Of a DNA stretch of 64,000 nt, positions 1-7,264 are shown piece after piece. Each line of letters begins with the position of its first letter. Position 1 is the first letter of the stretch. Source of the DNA: Candidatus Saccharimonadota bacterium (lineage in GTDB: Bacteria > Patescibacteriota > Saccharimonadia > Saccharimonadales > UBA4665); contig JARIHC010000004.1 of assembly GCA_029288485.1 (NCBI GenBank), forward strand, positions 248,001-312,000, in the 5' to 3' direction. The notes below the pieces were generated by a model. That model did not search any database. It saw only the letters and a program-made list of their open reading frames with translations, and was not told the origin of the DNA. The position numbers were made by a program, and so were the translations under genes.

Positions 1-224
1 TTTTGCTTGATTTAATGCTGCCTAATTTGACTGGGGTAGAGATCTTACGAAAACTGCGTGATCCGGCCCGCCAGCCAGCCATTCGCTCTAAAATTGTTAT
101 CACCACTAATCTCGAGCAACGAGACGACGTCCGCGCCGATATTGAAAAACAAGCTGACGGCTATTTGGTAAAAGCCGAACTCACACCTCACGAACTCGTG
201 GAGTTTTTAAATAAAGTTAAGTAG
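1..224 (+). CDS. Response regulator receiver domain, C-terminal part (truncated by window edge)
   Basis: The open frame enters from the left edge and keeps the second half of a CheY-like receiver. It shows the phospho-acceptor aspartate followed by LMLPNLTG, the beta-4 Thr pair in IVITTN, and the conserved Lys in YLVKAEL near the C-terminus. The protein stops about 25 residues after this Lys, so no DNA-binding output domain follows; it is either a stand-alone receiver or the end of a longer protein. Its last 8 bases overlap the end of the convergent gene. Assignment to the family is firm, but the partner kinase cannot be seen here. Confidence 0.85.
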   Translation, partial: LLDLMLPNLTGVEILRKLRDPARQPAIRSKIVITTNLEQRDDVRADIEKQADGYLVKAELTPHELVEFLNKVK

Positions 225-690
225 TTTGCGCCGCTAGAACGCTTGGCTCGCCAAACGCGGTTTCATCAAAAGGGTTGCCAGTGCGGCCCCACAGATAAGC
301 CCGCCTGCATAGCTCGTCGAGACTCAACTTAAGCGTAGGCGAGGCTTCGTCTGGCACATATAACATATCGTCGCTAACCCACGCAAAATTGGATTCGGCC
401 GCTTTATGCATCATTCTACCCATGAACTCTTCATCTATTTTGAGTGTCCGCAACACTCTTGACTCATAGCCGTATTCCACAAAAGCTCTAACTATATCAA
501 ACGCATGCCGATTGTAGAGTTCCTTTTCGTCATCGGTAATATCTCCTCTGATAACCGCTTCTCGCAATGTATCCACCTGGCTTGACGCGATTAAGCCGGC
601 ATTTTGGCCGTATTCGTCGTAACCCAGCTGGGCCCTAAAAGGGAATTGCTCGGGGTCAACTACCGACGGTCCGCATACTGTTTCAACCAT
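217..690 (-). CDS. Hypothetical protein, 157 aa
   Basis: I do not recognise this protein. The ATG at 690 is preferred over an upstream in-frame ATG because GAGGAG lies just before it, a clear Shine-Dalgarno sequence. The product is acidic and soluble, mostly helical in appearance, with a middle segment rich in Arg/Glu (DELCRRAYLWGR near the C-terminus) and no membrane segment. A TTGACT element and a TATAAG-like -10 lie upstream, between the start and the tRNA fragment at 758-784. It is one of about a dozen orphan cytosolic hypothetical genes of this style in the window. Confidence 0.75.
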   Translation of the reverse strand: MVETVCGPSVVDPEQFPFRAQLGYDEYGQNAGLIASSQVDTLREAVIRGDITDDEKELYNRHAFDIVRAFVEYGYESRVLRTLKIDEEFMGRMMHKAAESNFAWVSDDMLYVPDEASPTLKLSLDELCRRAYLWGRTGNPFDETAFGEPSVLAAQTT

Positions 691-757
691 TTCTACTCCT
701 CGCCTTATACCTAATAAAATACAACGCAAGTCAACGAAGGGCAAGCATAAACAATAC

Positions 758-784
758 GTGGTGACCTCACGGGGAATCGAACCC
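758..784. repeat. 27-bp duplicate of the tRNA-Glu 3' end (att-like)
   Basis: These 27 bases are identical and in the same orientation to 1661-1687, which is the 3' end (T arm, acceptor, CCA) of the intact tRNA-Glu gene. The identity stops at 785 (t against c). No other part of a tRNA is present here. Together with the intact gene it brackets the EamA transporter gene, the arrangement left by site-specific integration at a tRNA 3' end. No integrase lies in between. Confidence 0.85.
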
Positions 785-802
785 TAAATTTGCCGTGCGT
801 CG

Positions 803-1645
803 CTACAAATAACTAAATAGCACTATAACGAATAGAAGAGCGGCACTGGCGGCCAGCTGTTTAAATAAAACTTTTTCTTTCAAAACCACCGAACTGCATA
901 TATAAATCAGTCCGGGCCCTAACAGTAAGATAAGAATAGTAAAGTTAAGACCCAGCCGCTGTATAGAGTAGAGGCTAGCCAAGCCACTTATTGCATACAA
1001 AAATCCTGAGCCTATGCCCCAAGTAACCTGCCGCTTGTCTAGGCTGGCCACATTGGGGCGCATGAGCAATCGGGTGAGCATTAATACGCCTGCTGTGCGA
1101 ATCAGCAGCAAATAGACTGGCGAAACTTTTTCGGCAAGTCCAAGCTTATAAGTACTATACGAGATGGCTGAGCACACAACTCCTAGAAAGAGATAAACTG
1201 TTCCTTTGTCGAGCTGCAGTCTTAACTTCTTGTCGGCATTACCCCAATACAGAATGACAACACCAATGACGATAGCAACTACATATTTGATTTGTCTTTC
1301 CGAGGGAAAAAGCACGTAAGCCAAAAAGCTGGCCAAGATAGGCTCAAGATTGTTGATCGGCTCCCTAAGTGAAAGATTCTTGGAGCTCAAGCCAACGTAA
1401 TCAAAGAAATTCTGACCGAAGGATACAACAATCATCACAACCATCAAGCAACCAAACCAAATGGTTAAACGAGGCAAGAATGGATGCGCAAAGAGTGCTA
1501 ATAACAGTAAGCTGCCAATCATGGTGCTAAACAGCAAAGTAACTAACTCGCCAGGCTTGATCTTGTTCTGGTTGTAGTTAAGTTTATCGACTGTCTTGCC
1601 GGCAACTTCGCCTATTACCGAGAGTAATGGGTAGATAAAATCCAT
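803..1645 (-). CDS. EamA/DMT-family transporter, 280 aa
   Basis: The protein has about ten hydrophobic segments arranged as two related halves of about 140 residues, the layout of EamA (drug/metabolite transporter) permeases. A typical element is the conserved region with SLREPINNLEPILASFLAYVLF at the end of the first half, where this family carries its Glu/Pro signature helix. The substrate cannot be deduced. The start lies 16 bp downstream of the mature 3' end of tRNA-Glu on the same strand, so it is probably read from the tRNA promoter. It sits between the intact tRNA and the 27-bp duplicate at 758-784, suggesting it arrived as an insertion at the tRNA. Confidence 0.85.
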   Translation of the reverse strand: MDFIYPLLSVIGEVAGKTVDKLNYNQNKIKPGELVTLLFSTMIGSLLLLALFAHPFLPRLTIWFGCLMVVMIVVSFGQNFFDYVGLSSKNLSLREPINNLEPILASFLAYVLFPSERQIKYVVAIVIGVVILYWGNADKKLRLQLDKGTVYLFLGVVCSAISYSTYKLGLAEKVSPVYLLLIRTAGVLMLTRLLMRPNVASLDKRQVTWGIGSGFLYAISGLASLYSIQRLGLNFTILILLLGPGLIYICSSVVLKEKVLFKQLAASAALLFVIVLFSYL

Positions 1646-1661
1646 GTTAATTAAGAGGGTG

Positions 1662-1736
1662 TGGTGACCTCACGGGGAATCGAACCCCGATTGCCAGGAT
1701 GAGAACCTGGTGTCCTAGCCGTTAGACGATGAGGCC
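1662..1736 (-). tRNA. tRNA-Glu (anticodon CTC)
   Basis: Read on the minus strand it folds as a complete cloverleaf: acceptor GGCCTCA/TGAGGTC, anticodon stem CCAGG/CCTGG around loop TTCTCAT, so the anticodon is CTC (reads GAG), and a T arm CGGGG-TTCGATT-CCCCG. The discriminator is A and the CCA is encoded (1662-1664). Its 3' 27 bases recur at 758-784. Confidence 0.95.
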
Positions 1737-1852
1737 GAATCAGCCAATCCGAAGCTCGCCGTATCTTATCATATCTGTTAGAGGCCGTCCAGGGGTGGAC
1801 AAACGTAAGGGGATTACAGATAATAACACCATGACAATAAAGTGGTGGGCTG

Positions 1853-3124
1853 ATGTTCGGCTTCAAAAAAACATCCCAAAATAACTCTAAAACACCAGCT
1901 GGCAAATTGGCGGCCAGTCTACGCGACGAGCAAAAGCGCTTTGAGATTATTGTTAACAGTATCGATGACGGCGTCATTTTGATAGACAACCAGCAGGTAA
2001 TTCAACTGATTAATCCGGGTGCTGCGACGCTCTGTGGCTGGCCAGAGAGTGAAGCCACCGGTATCAATATTAATAACGTCATGAAGATGGTGGACAGCAA
2101 AGGCCAAGACCTGCCAGAAACGGAGAATCCGTTCGGCCAGATCTTTGAGCAGGACCAACCGCTACACAAAGACAATGCTTATTTAAAAAGTCGCTCCAAT
2201 AAATTTTTGTCGATCGCCCTTAGCCTGTCGCCGCTGCTAGACGCCAACAAACAGGTTTACGGCGCGGTTGCTGTTTTCCGCGATGTCACCAAAGCCCGAG
2301 CCGAAGAAAAACAACGGGCCGATTTTATTAGTACCGCCAGTCACGAAATGCGCACACCGGTAGCCGCAATTGAAGGTTATTTGGCACTAGCGCTCAATGA
2401 CAAGGTTGCAACCATCGACAACCGCGCGCGCGGTTTTTTGGAAAAAGCCCACGCTTCAACGCAGCATCTAGGTAAGCTGTTTCAAGATTTGCTTACCAGC
2501 GCCCGTGCTGAAGACGGCCGCTTAACCAGTCACCCGGCTGTCATAGAAATGGGTGGGTTTTTGGAGCAGCTGACCAACGACCTGCGCTTTTCGGCCGAAA
2601 AGAAGGGCTTGTTTATGGAGTTCGCTATCGGCTCCAGCGATACGATCAATGCCAGCGCGCCAAAATCCGGCGGCGAACGCACCATCAAGCCGCTGTACTA
2701 CGTTTACGCCGACAGCGACCGGCTGCGCGAAGTCATTACCAACCTCTTTGATAATGCTGTGAAATACACCGAGGAAGGCAAAGTAGTAGTCGGCCTAACC
2801 GGCAATGACCAGGTGGTTCAGTGCTACGTCAAAGACACCGGCACCGGCATCCCTAACGAAGACGTGCCGCATTTGTTTCAAAAGTTTTACCGAGTAGATA
2901 ACTCGGCTACACGGACAGTTGGTGGCACCGGCCTAGGCTTATTTATTGCGCGCAAAATTATTGAGCTCTACAATGGCCGCATCTGGGTAGAGAGCGAGCT
3001 GGGCAAGGGCAGCACCTTTTACATCAATCTGCCGCGCCTGAGTGGCGAAAAAGCCCTTAAGCTCCAGGCCGGTAGCGATCAATCAGCGGCCTCAAAAACC
3101 ATTAACTCCGGCGGGGCAGCATGA
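1853..3124 (+). CDS. Soluble PAS-domain sensor histidine kinase, 423 aa
   Basis: Order of domains: a PAS domain (about residues 30-145, starting FEIIVNSIDDGVILID), a HisKA dimerisation domain with the phospho-acceptor His164 in SHEMRTPVAAIEGY, and an HATPase domain with N box (NLFDNAVKY), G1 (DTGTGIP), F box and G2 (GGTGLGLFIA). No transmembrane segment is present, so it senses a cytoplasmic signal. It ends in TGA and is followed 36 nt later by a response regulator, its likely partner. A PAS ligand cannot be predicted. Start chosen at the ATG behind GGTGGG. Confidence 0.93.
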   Translation: MFGFKKTSQNNSKTPAGKLAASLRDEQKRFEIIVNSIDDGVILIDNQQVIQLINPGAATLCGWPESEATGININNVMKMVDSKGQDLPETENPFGQIFEQDQPLHKDNAYLKSRSNKFLSIALSLSPLLDANKQVYGAVAVFRDVTKARAEEKQRADFISTASHEMRTPVAAIEGYLALALNDKVATIDNRARGFLEKAHASTQHLGKLFQDLLTSARAEDGRLTSHPAVIEMGGFLEQLTNDLRFSAEKKGLFMEFAIGSSDTINASAPKSGGERTIKPLYYVYADSDRLREVITNLFDNAVKYTEEGKVVVGLTGNDQVVQCYVKDTGTGIPNEDVPHLFQKFYRVDNSATRTVGGTGLGLFIARKIIELYNGRIWVESELGKGSTFYINLPRLSGEKALKLQAGSDQSAASKTINSGGAA

Positions 3125-3160
3125 TACAATGAAAGCAAGCATAAGCATAAGCAAGACCAT

Positions 3161-4714
3161 ATGGCCAAGATATTACTAGTAGAAGACGACAATAATCTGC
3201 GTGAGATTTATGAGGCTCGCTTGCAGGCAGAAGGATATACTATCATTTCAGCCCGCGACGGCGAAGAGGCGCTGGTAGTCGCCAAAGCAGAGAAGCCGGA
3301 ATTGATTATCTCGGATATCATGATGCCCAAGATAAGCGGCTTTGAAATGCTGGACATTTTGCGTAATACCGAAGGACTGAAAGAAGTTAAGATCATCATG
3401 CTAACCGCGCTCGGCCAGAGCGATGACCAGCAGCGGGCAGACAAACTGGGCGCTGACCGATACTTAGTCAAATCTCAGGTTACGCTCGAGGATATAGTGA
3501 AGGCTGCTCACGAACTTTTGGCAGATGACCAGGCCGCGCCAACTCCGCCCGTAGCTGGCGCTACATCAGAACCAACACCGCCAGCATCAGCTCCAACGCC
3601 TGAACCTCCCGTAGCTGTGGCGCCTGAGCCTAAACCCGCGCCGCCACTACCCACACCTCCTTCAGCACCAAAGCCTGTTACGCCGCCTCCCGCAGCAACC
3701 ACGCCCGCAGCTGCGCCGCCACCTGTTCCTGCACCGGCAACAACACCTACAGCAGTGCCGGCTCCTACTCCAGCACCTGCGCCAACTCCAGCAGAGCCCC
3801 CAGCATCTCCTTCTGTAGTATCGCCACCCGCGCCGCCACTACCCACACCTCCTTCAGCACCAAAGCCTGTTACGCCGCCTCCCGCAGCAACCACGCCCAC
3901 AGCTGCGCCGCCACCTGTTCCTGCACCCGAGGCTAAGGCAGTAGAGCCGCCACAACCAGCCGCTTCTGACAACGCCGACAGCACAACTAAGGCTGACGAT
4001 GAGATTATGGATGATGCTGTTAATGCCCTTATTGCTAGCACCGAGAAAAAACCTAAACCAGCAGACAAAGCCAAGCCGCCCGAAGATAAACCAAAGGAAA
4101 CTAAGCAGGCAGACAAGTCTTCGGCCCAAACTAAATCCACAAAACCTCCAGCTATCAAGCGGGATAACATGGTCGCCGCATCAACTGCCAAGCCAGACGA
4201 TTCAGACAAATCCAAAAACCCTGATATAGACTCGCCCAAAGAACCTGAATCAGAAACCAGCAGCCATGTTCCAATTGCCCACAAAAAAATCATAAAGCCT
4301 ATAGATAGCGCACCTAAGAAAGACATCAACACCTTGCTAGCCGAAGAAGAGGCCAAAGAGGCGGCAGAGAACAACCCAGCTTCAGACATCAGCGACGAGC
4401 TGCCGCTTAAAGCCGAATCAGCCGCCGCCGAAGAGGCCGAAGTCGACGCCAAGATCGAAGACTTTGTAGCAGGCGCCACCAGCGAGCCCACACCGCCCTC
4501 AACACCTAAACCAGCAGCCGCGGCAGAAGAAGAGACCCCAACTCCAGCAGCCGAAACGCCGCCTGCGCCTAAAGTTGCTGAACCAGCGCCGGCATCAAAG
4601 CCAGCGGAACCGCCAGTATCTCCCACGCCCACGCCAGCCGCGCCCACACCGCCGCCCGTCCAATCATCTGCAACAGATCAAAAACCTTCAGACCCAAACG
4701 TCATCGCTCTCTAA
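3161..4714 (+). CDS. Response regulator receiver with a long Pro/Ala-rich tail, 517 aa
   Basis: Residues 1-122 are an intact receiver: acidic pair in VEDDNN, phospho-acceptor Asp52 (ISDIMMP), Thr in MLTA and Lys in YLVKSQ. The remaining roughly 390 residues are low-complexity: a Pro/Ala/Thr block, an acidic and Lys-rich middle, then a second Pro-rich block. There is no DNA-binding domain. The motif VAGATSEPTPP occurs once in each Pro-rich block, and a 102-bp unit is duplicated in frame. It lies directly behind the histidine kinase, so the pair probably forms a two-component system whose output is protein-protein contact through the disordered tail. A very similar receiver without the tail is at 47213-47641. 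Confidence 0.9.
   Translation: MAKILLVEDDNNLREIYEARLQAEGYTIISARDGEEALVVAKAEKPELIISDIMMPKISGFEMLDILRNTEGLKEVKIIMLTALGQSDDQQRADKLGADRYLVKSQVTLEDIVKAAHELLADDQAAPTPPVAGATSEPTPPASAPTPEPPVAVAPEPKPAPPLPTPPSAPKPVTPPPAATTPAAAPPPVPAPATTPTAVPAPTPAPAPTPAEPPASPSVVSPPAPPLPTPPSAPKPVTPPPAATTPTAAPPPVPAPEAKAVEPPQPAASDNADSTTKADDEIMDDAVNALIASTEKKPKPADKAKPPEDKPKETKQADKSSAQTKSTKPPAIKRDNMVAASTAKPDDSDKSKNPDIDSPKEPESETSSHVPIAHKKIIKPIDSAPKKDINTLLAEEEAKEAAENNPASDISDELPLKAESAAAEEAEVDAKIEDFVAGATSEPTPPSTPKPAAAAEEETPTPAAETPPAPKVAEPAPASKPAEPPVSPTPTPAAPTPPPVQSSATDQKPSDPNVIAL
3634..3927 (+). repeat. 102-bp in-frame direct repeat inside the Pro-rich tail
   Basis: Bases 3634-3735 recur at 3826-3927 with a single mismatch (g3707 against a3899). 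The offset is 192 bases, exactly 64 codons, so reading frame is kept. Near-identity at synonymous positions points to a recent duplication or to gene conversion rather than to selection on the protein alone. Confidence 0.95.
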
Positions 4715-4737
4715 ACTAATCAAGTTATACTGATAAA

Positions 4738-5388
4738 GTGAGAATAAACGCATACTTGGCGCGCGCTACCGGCATAAGCCGCCGCGCTGCTGACCAAGCC
4801 ATATCCGACCAGCGCGTACAAGTTAATGGCCAGCCAGCTGTATTGGGGCAGGAAGTTAGCTTGGATGACTCCATAAGCCTGGACGGCGGTGTTATTCGCC
4901 TCGTATCCGAGACCACAACCATCATGTTAAATAAACCGGCCGGCTATGTATGCTCGCGGCAAGGCCAGGGCAGCAAAACTGTTTATGATCTGTTGCCAGC
5001 AAAATACCACAACCTCAAACCAGCTGGCCGTCTAGATAAAGATTCTTCTGGTTTACTACTGCTAACCAACGACGGCGCGCTAGCCAATCGGCTCACTCAT
5101 CCAAGTTTTGGCAAACAAAAAGAGTATCAGGTAGAACTTGATAAGCCGCTGTCTGCCACCGACGCAGCGCAGCTTGCCACAGGCATAAATCTGGCCGATG
5201 GACCAAGCAAATTACAGATCAAAAACTTGCAGGAGCATAATTGCACAGTTTCTATAAGCGAGGGCCGCAACCGCCAAATCCGCCGCAGCTTCATGGCCTT
5301 AGGATACAACGTGACAAATCTGCACCGCACCCGCTTTGGCGGCTACGAACTGGGCAGCCTGCCGCCAGGTAAAACTCAAATAATTTAG
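4738..5388 (+). CDS. RsuA/RluB-family pseudouridine synthase, 216 aa
   Basis: An N-terminal S4 RNA-binding domain (MRINAYLARATGISRRAAD, residues 1-45) is followed by the synthase domain with the catalytic Asp in GRLDKDSSGLLLLTNDG and the downstream family motif EGRNRQIRR. It isomerises uridine in ribosomal RNA, either the small (RsuA) or the large subunit (RluB/E/F); the exact site cannot be told from sequence. It starts with GTG 23 bases after the stop of the response regulator. Its stop codon is next to the 3' strand of the convergent hammerhead ribozyme B. Confidence 0.92.
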   Translation: MRINAYLARATGISRRAADQAISDQRVQVNGQPAVLGQEVSLDDSISLDGGVIRLVSETTTIMLNKPAGYVCSRQGQGSKTVYDLLPAKYHNLKPAGRLDKDSSGLLLLTNDGALANRLTHPSFGKQKEYQVELDKPLSATDAAQLATGINLADGPSKLQIKNLQEHNCTVSISEGRNRQIRRSFMALGYNVTNLHRTRFGGYELGSLPPGKTQII

Positions 5389-5389
5389 A

Positions 5390-5445
5390 TCCCACTTTCG
5401 TCCTTCCAGGACTCATCAGCGTGAATACGCATTCACGGAGTAGGA
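5390..5445 (-). ncRNA. Hammerhead ribozyme B (type III)
   Basis: Read on the minus strand all parts of a hammerhead are present: helix III 5' strand CCTAC, cleavage triplet CUC, stem I CGTGAAT-GCGT-ATTCACG (7 bp), core CTGATGA (5413-5419), stem II GTCC-TGGAA-GGAC, core GAAA (5396-5399) and helix III 3' strand GTGGG with one G-U pair. Stems I and II are closed by loops and helix III is open, so it is type III. Predicted cleavage is between 5438 and 5437. It lies in the 3' untranslated region of the gene at 5572-6111. Confidence 0.95.
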
Positions 5446-5494
5446 AAATAACAAGCAGACAGGTAGACGGTAGAAAACAAAAAAGGCACGCTTG

Positions 5495-5530
5495 GTGGCG
5501 TGGCAACCTGTGCTAGCGTTGCCACGCCAC
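5495..5530 (-). other. 12-bp perfect stem-loop downstream of gene B
   Basis: GTGGCGTGGCAA at 5495-5506 pairs perfectly with 5519-5530 around a 12-base loop. It begins 42 bases after the stop of the gene at 5572-6111 and lies between that gene and hammerhead B. On the minus strand six T follow after about 10 bases, so an imperfect intrinsic terminator is possible, but the position matches the strong hairpin found in the other cassettes, which suggests an end-protecting element. Confidence 0.75.
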
Positions 5531-5571
5531 TCTTGCATTTGCGCGCTACCAGCCGACCGTTTAGGTTCGAG

Positions 5572-6111
5572 CTAGTTCATTCTCTCCGGGCCGGATGGCA
5601 TGCTGGTCAGCATCTCGGCAAGAGCGTCGTCGACCGGCGGGAAATCCAGCAAGCCTCCGAAAACCGAAGCATCGGCGTCCGAGGACAAGGGGAACAGGAT
5701 GGGGGAACTGAGGTCCACGTCGACACCCTCGTCATGAAGATGTTCAGCGATACGGGCAGCCGCCACGGCGATGATTTCCGGCAGAACGATAGACGTCATG
5801 ATGACGTCCAGCAGCCGTTCTTCACGGTCTTCCAGCTGAAGCCCCAGGTCGAGTTTGATGTCAAGAGTGAGGAAGTGACCCAAAAGGTCGCCTTTCACGG
5901 TCTTGCGATACTCGGTACTGCCAGACTTGATGCTCAGCATGCGAACGCCTTTGTTCAGCATAGGGACCAGGAATCGGCTGATCCGCTTGGAGACCACGCC
6001 GTTGACCTCGTCGATGGCTCTGGACAGCTTGTCGCAGTGCTCGCCTTCGATAGTCGTGAGGCACTCAGCGGTTCCGTGGGTGAAGCCGAAACTGAAAGTA
6101 CGGTCGATCAT
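5572..6111 (-). CDS. Cassette B protein, unknown function, 179 aa
   Basis: I do not recognise this protein. It starts at an ATG behind GGAGGAAGAG, a strong Shine-Dalgarno sequence. It is soluble, with a central alternating hydrophobic region (GHFLTLDIKLDLGLQLEDREERLLDVI), a helical stretch IVLPEIIAVAAARIAEHLHD, and a Pro/Asp-rich end. The codons are rich in third-position G and C (for example GACGAGGTC, CTGTCC), unlike the neighbouring genes, which suggests it was acquired. Its mRNA has a folded leader (6145-6240) and a 3' region with a stem-loop and hammerhead B. A long antisense open frame over it is a shadow produced by this composition. Confidence 0.8.
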   Translation of the reverse strand: MIDRTFSFGFTHGTAECLTTIEGEHCDKLSRAIDEVNGVVSKRISRFLVPMLNKGVRMLSIKSGSTEYRKTVKGDLLGHFLTLDIKLDLGLQLEDREERLLDVIMTSIVLPEIIAVAAARIAEHLHDEGVDVDLSSPILFPLSSDADASVFGGLLDFPPVDDALAEMLTSMPSGPERMN

Positions 6112-6144
6112 TTTCTCTTCCTCCTCGTGCCCGGCTGGTATGCC

Positions 6145-6240
6145 TCTAGCGTTAAGCTAGCGTGTGTTTTCTGTCTAACACACAAGGTGAGGGGTAAAGC
6201 CACCACCCCTGTAGATAACCTTACTGCTCACCTTGTGCAG
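6145..6240 (-). promoter_or_regulatory. Structured 5' leader of cassette B with competing hairpins
   Basis: On the minus strand a perfect 11-bp stem (6227-6237 with 6181-6191) encloses a 35-base loop. Immediately downstream, AACACAC (6177-6183) pairs with GTGTGTT (6162-6168), and a third hairpin CTAGC-gttaa-GCTAG occupies 6146-6160. The first two stems share bases 6181-6183, so they cannot both be complete, as in a two-state switch. A promoter-like region with TTGACT and TATAGT lies further upstream (about 6285-6330). It does not match a riboswitch class I know. Confidence 0.55.
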
Positions 6241-6374
6241 TCTGCTTGTCAAGGTGCTTCGGAGATCTTAATAGCCTCGACGAAACTATACTACACTAAC
6301 ACAAAAATGTATTTTAGTCAACTTAGCTTATCTATCCCACACCATTACCGGCGGTACGCTTCTCAAGATGCAAA

Positions 6375-6929
6375 TTAGGGAATTAAAAATGGCTCGGGCC
6401 CCATGCGAAAGAGCATTCGCCGCAGCCATCCAGCTTCAAATTCTTGTCTAATACCTCTTTGTACGCTTTTTTCCATACCCCGAGAGGTTAACATATAAGC
6501 TCTGTCGAACTCGTCGGCATGGATTGAGAGGCCAGGGGTTCTAAATCCGTCTTTTACCAGGCCTCTGTCTACCATCTCATCAAGTACATCAGTGTCCAAC
6601 GACTTGCCCATAACGCGCTTTAGAGAACGCAAGTCGCGCGGACAGCTATCGCCAAAATCATGGGTTAGGGCAGCCATAATTGCAACCTCTCCAGGGTGCT
6701 TGCAGCGCCAGCGTTCAACCTCAGCCGAAGGCTCATATTCCAGCCTTTCAACAATATCTACCTCTGGGTCACCAAAAGGAATCGGTGTTTGGCCTTTGGG
6801 CCCCACCACGCCATTATGCTGCCTAAACCATGTTCCGGCAGTGGTCTCAAACATAATTAGCGTATTAGGCTCCACCTCGCTCAAGGGCCTAACTTCTAAA
6901 CCGATATTAATCCTATCTCCCGAACTCAT
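6375..6929 (-). CDS. Hypothetical protein, 184 aa
   Basis: I do not recognise this protein. It is soluble and mixed in charge. The C-terminal half has an arrangement typical of a winged-helix fold: a helix around RSLKRVMGKSLDTDVLDEMVDRGLV followed by a strand and a helix AYMLTSRGMEKSVQRGIRQEFE. That is suggestive of a MarR-like or PadR-like DNA-binding fold but weak. It has its own strong promoter (6959-6987) and GAGG before the ATG. It lies between cassettes B and C on the same strand as both. Confidence 0.75.
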   Translation of the reverse strand: MSSGDRINIGLEVRPLSEVEPNTLIMFETTAGTWFRQHNGVVGPKGQTPIPFGDPEVDIVERLEYEPSAEVERWRCKHPGEVAIMAALTHDFGDSCPRDLRSLKRVMGKSLDTDVLDEMVDRGLVKDGFRTPGLSIHADEFDRAYMLTSRGMEKSVQRGIRQEFEAGWLRRMLFRMGPEPFLIP

Positions 6930-6958
6930 AAAAATTCCTCAAATCTTAGATTTAGAAC

Positions 6959-6987
6959 ATTATACAATTTATATTCAATATTTGCAA
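6959..6987 (-). promoter_or_regulatory. Promoter of the 184-aa gene
   Basis: TTGCAA (6982-6987) and TATAAT (6959-6964) on the minus strand, separated by 17 bp. It begins directly after hammerhead C, so the downstream gene does not depend on read-through from cassette C. Confidence 0.8.
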
Positions 6988-7003
6988 CATTTGCTTTTGA
7001 TCG

Positions 7004-7063
7004 TTTCCCACTTTCGTCCTTCCAGGACTCATCAGCATGAATACGCATTCATGGAGTAGGAAA
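7004..7063 (-). ncRNA. Hammerhead ribozyme C (type III)
   Basis: On the minus strand: helix III 5' strand TTTCCTAC, cleavage triplet CUC, stem I CATGAAT-GCGT-ATTCATG, core CTGATGA (7029-7035), stem II GTCC-TGGAA-GGAC, GAAA (7012-7015), helix III 3' strand GTGGGAAA. The second pair of stem I is A-U here but G-C in copies A and B, a compensatory change that supports the fold. Predicted cleavage is between 7054 and 7053. It ends the 3' region of the gene at 7265-7477. Confidence 0.95.
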
Positions 7064-7154
7064 AGATTTGTGAAAGAGTATAAAGATCAAATAAGGGATG
7101 GGAATGAGTTGTTATAACTCAACGTCATATTATTTTTTCTACTCTTCACAAACT
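7064..7154 (-). ncRNA. Folded spacer between hairpin and hammerhead C
   Basis: The two ends of this stretch pair on the minus strand: AAAGTTTGTGAAGAGTA near 7154 pairs, with small bulges, with the stretch TACTCTTTCACAAATCTTT near 7065. An inner hairpin GAGTT/AACTC lies in the middle. Cassette A has the same arrangement at 13120-13225 with different bases in the paired arms, so the fold rather than the sequence is kept. Confidence 0.6.
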
Positions 7155-7218
7155 TTCTTCCCCTCAGGGCTCCATACCGATTGGTATGAACTTCTTATTC
7201 CCTGAGGGGGTGTTCGTA
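7155..7218 (-). ncRNA. Conserved 64-nt stem-loop, cassette C copy
   Basis: This 64-base block is identical to 13060-13123 in inverse orientation. On the minus strand CCCCTCAGGG pairs with CCCTGAGGGG (10 bp), an asymmetric internal loop follows (11 bases against GAG), then the inner stem CATACC-AATC-GGTATG. It starts 46 bases after the stop of the gene at 7265-7477 and precedes hammerhead C. Identity extends through loops and unpaired bases. Confidence 0.9.
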
Positions 7219-7264
7219 TGAGGTTAATGCTTTAGTGGGCAAGGCGTTTTGGCTTGGTGACTAT

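Noticed and set aside
3508-4647. Long minus-strand Gly/Ala/Ser-rich open frame (379 aa)
   Set aside because: Antisense of the Pro/Ala-rich tail of the response regulator; low-complexity coding DNA keeps the opposite strand open.
5500-6378. Long plus-strand open frame (292 aa) opposite cassette B
   Set aside because: It is a shadow of the GC-biased minus-strand gene, which has a strong ribosome site; the plus frame runs through the hairpin and leader structures and has no ribosome site.
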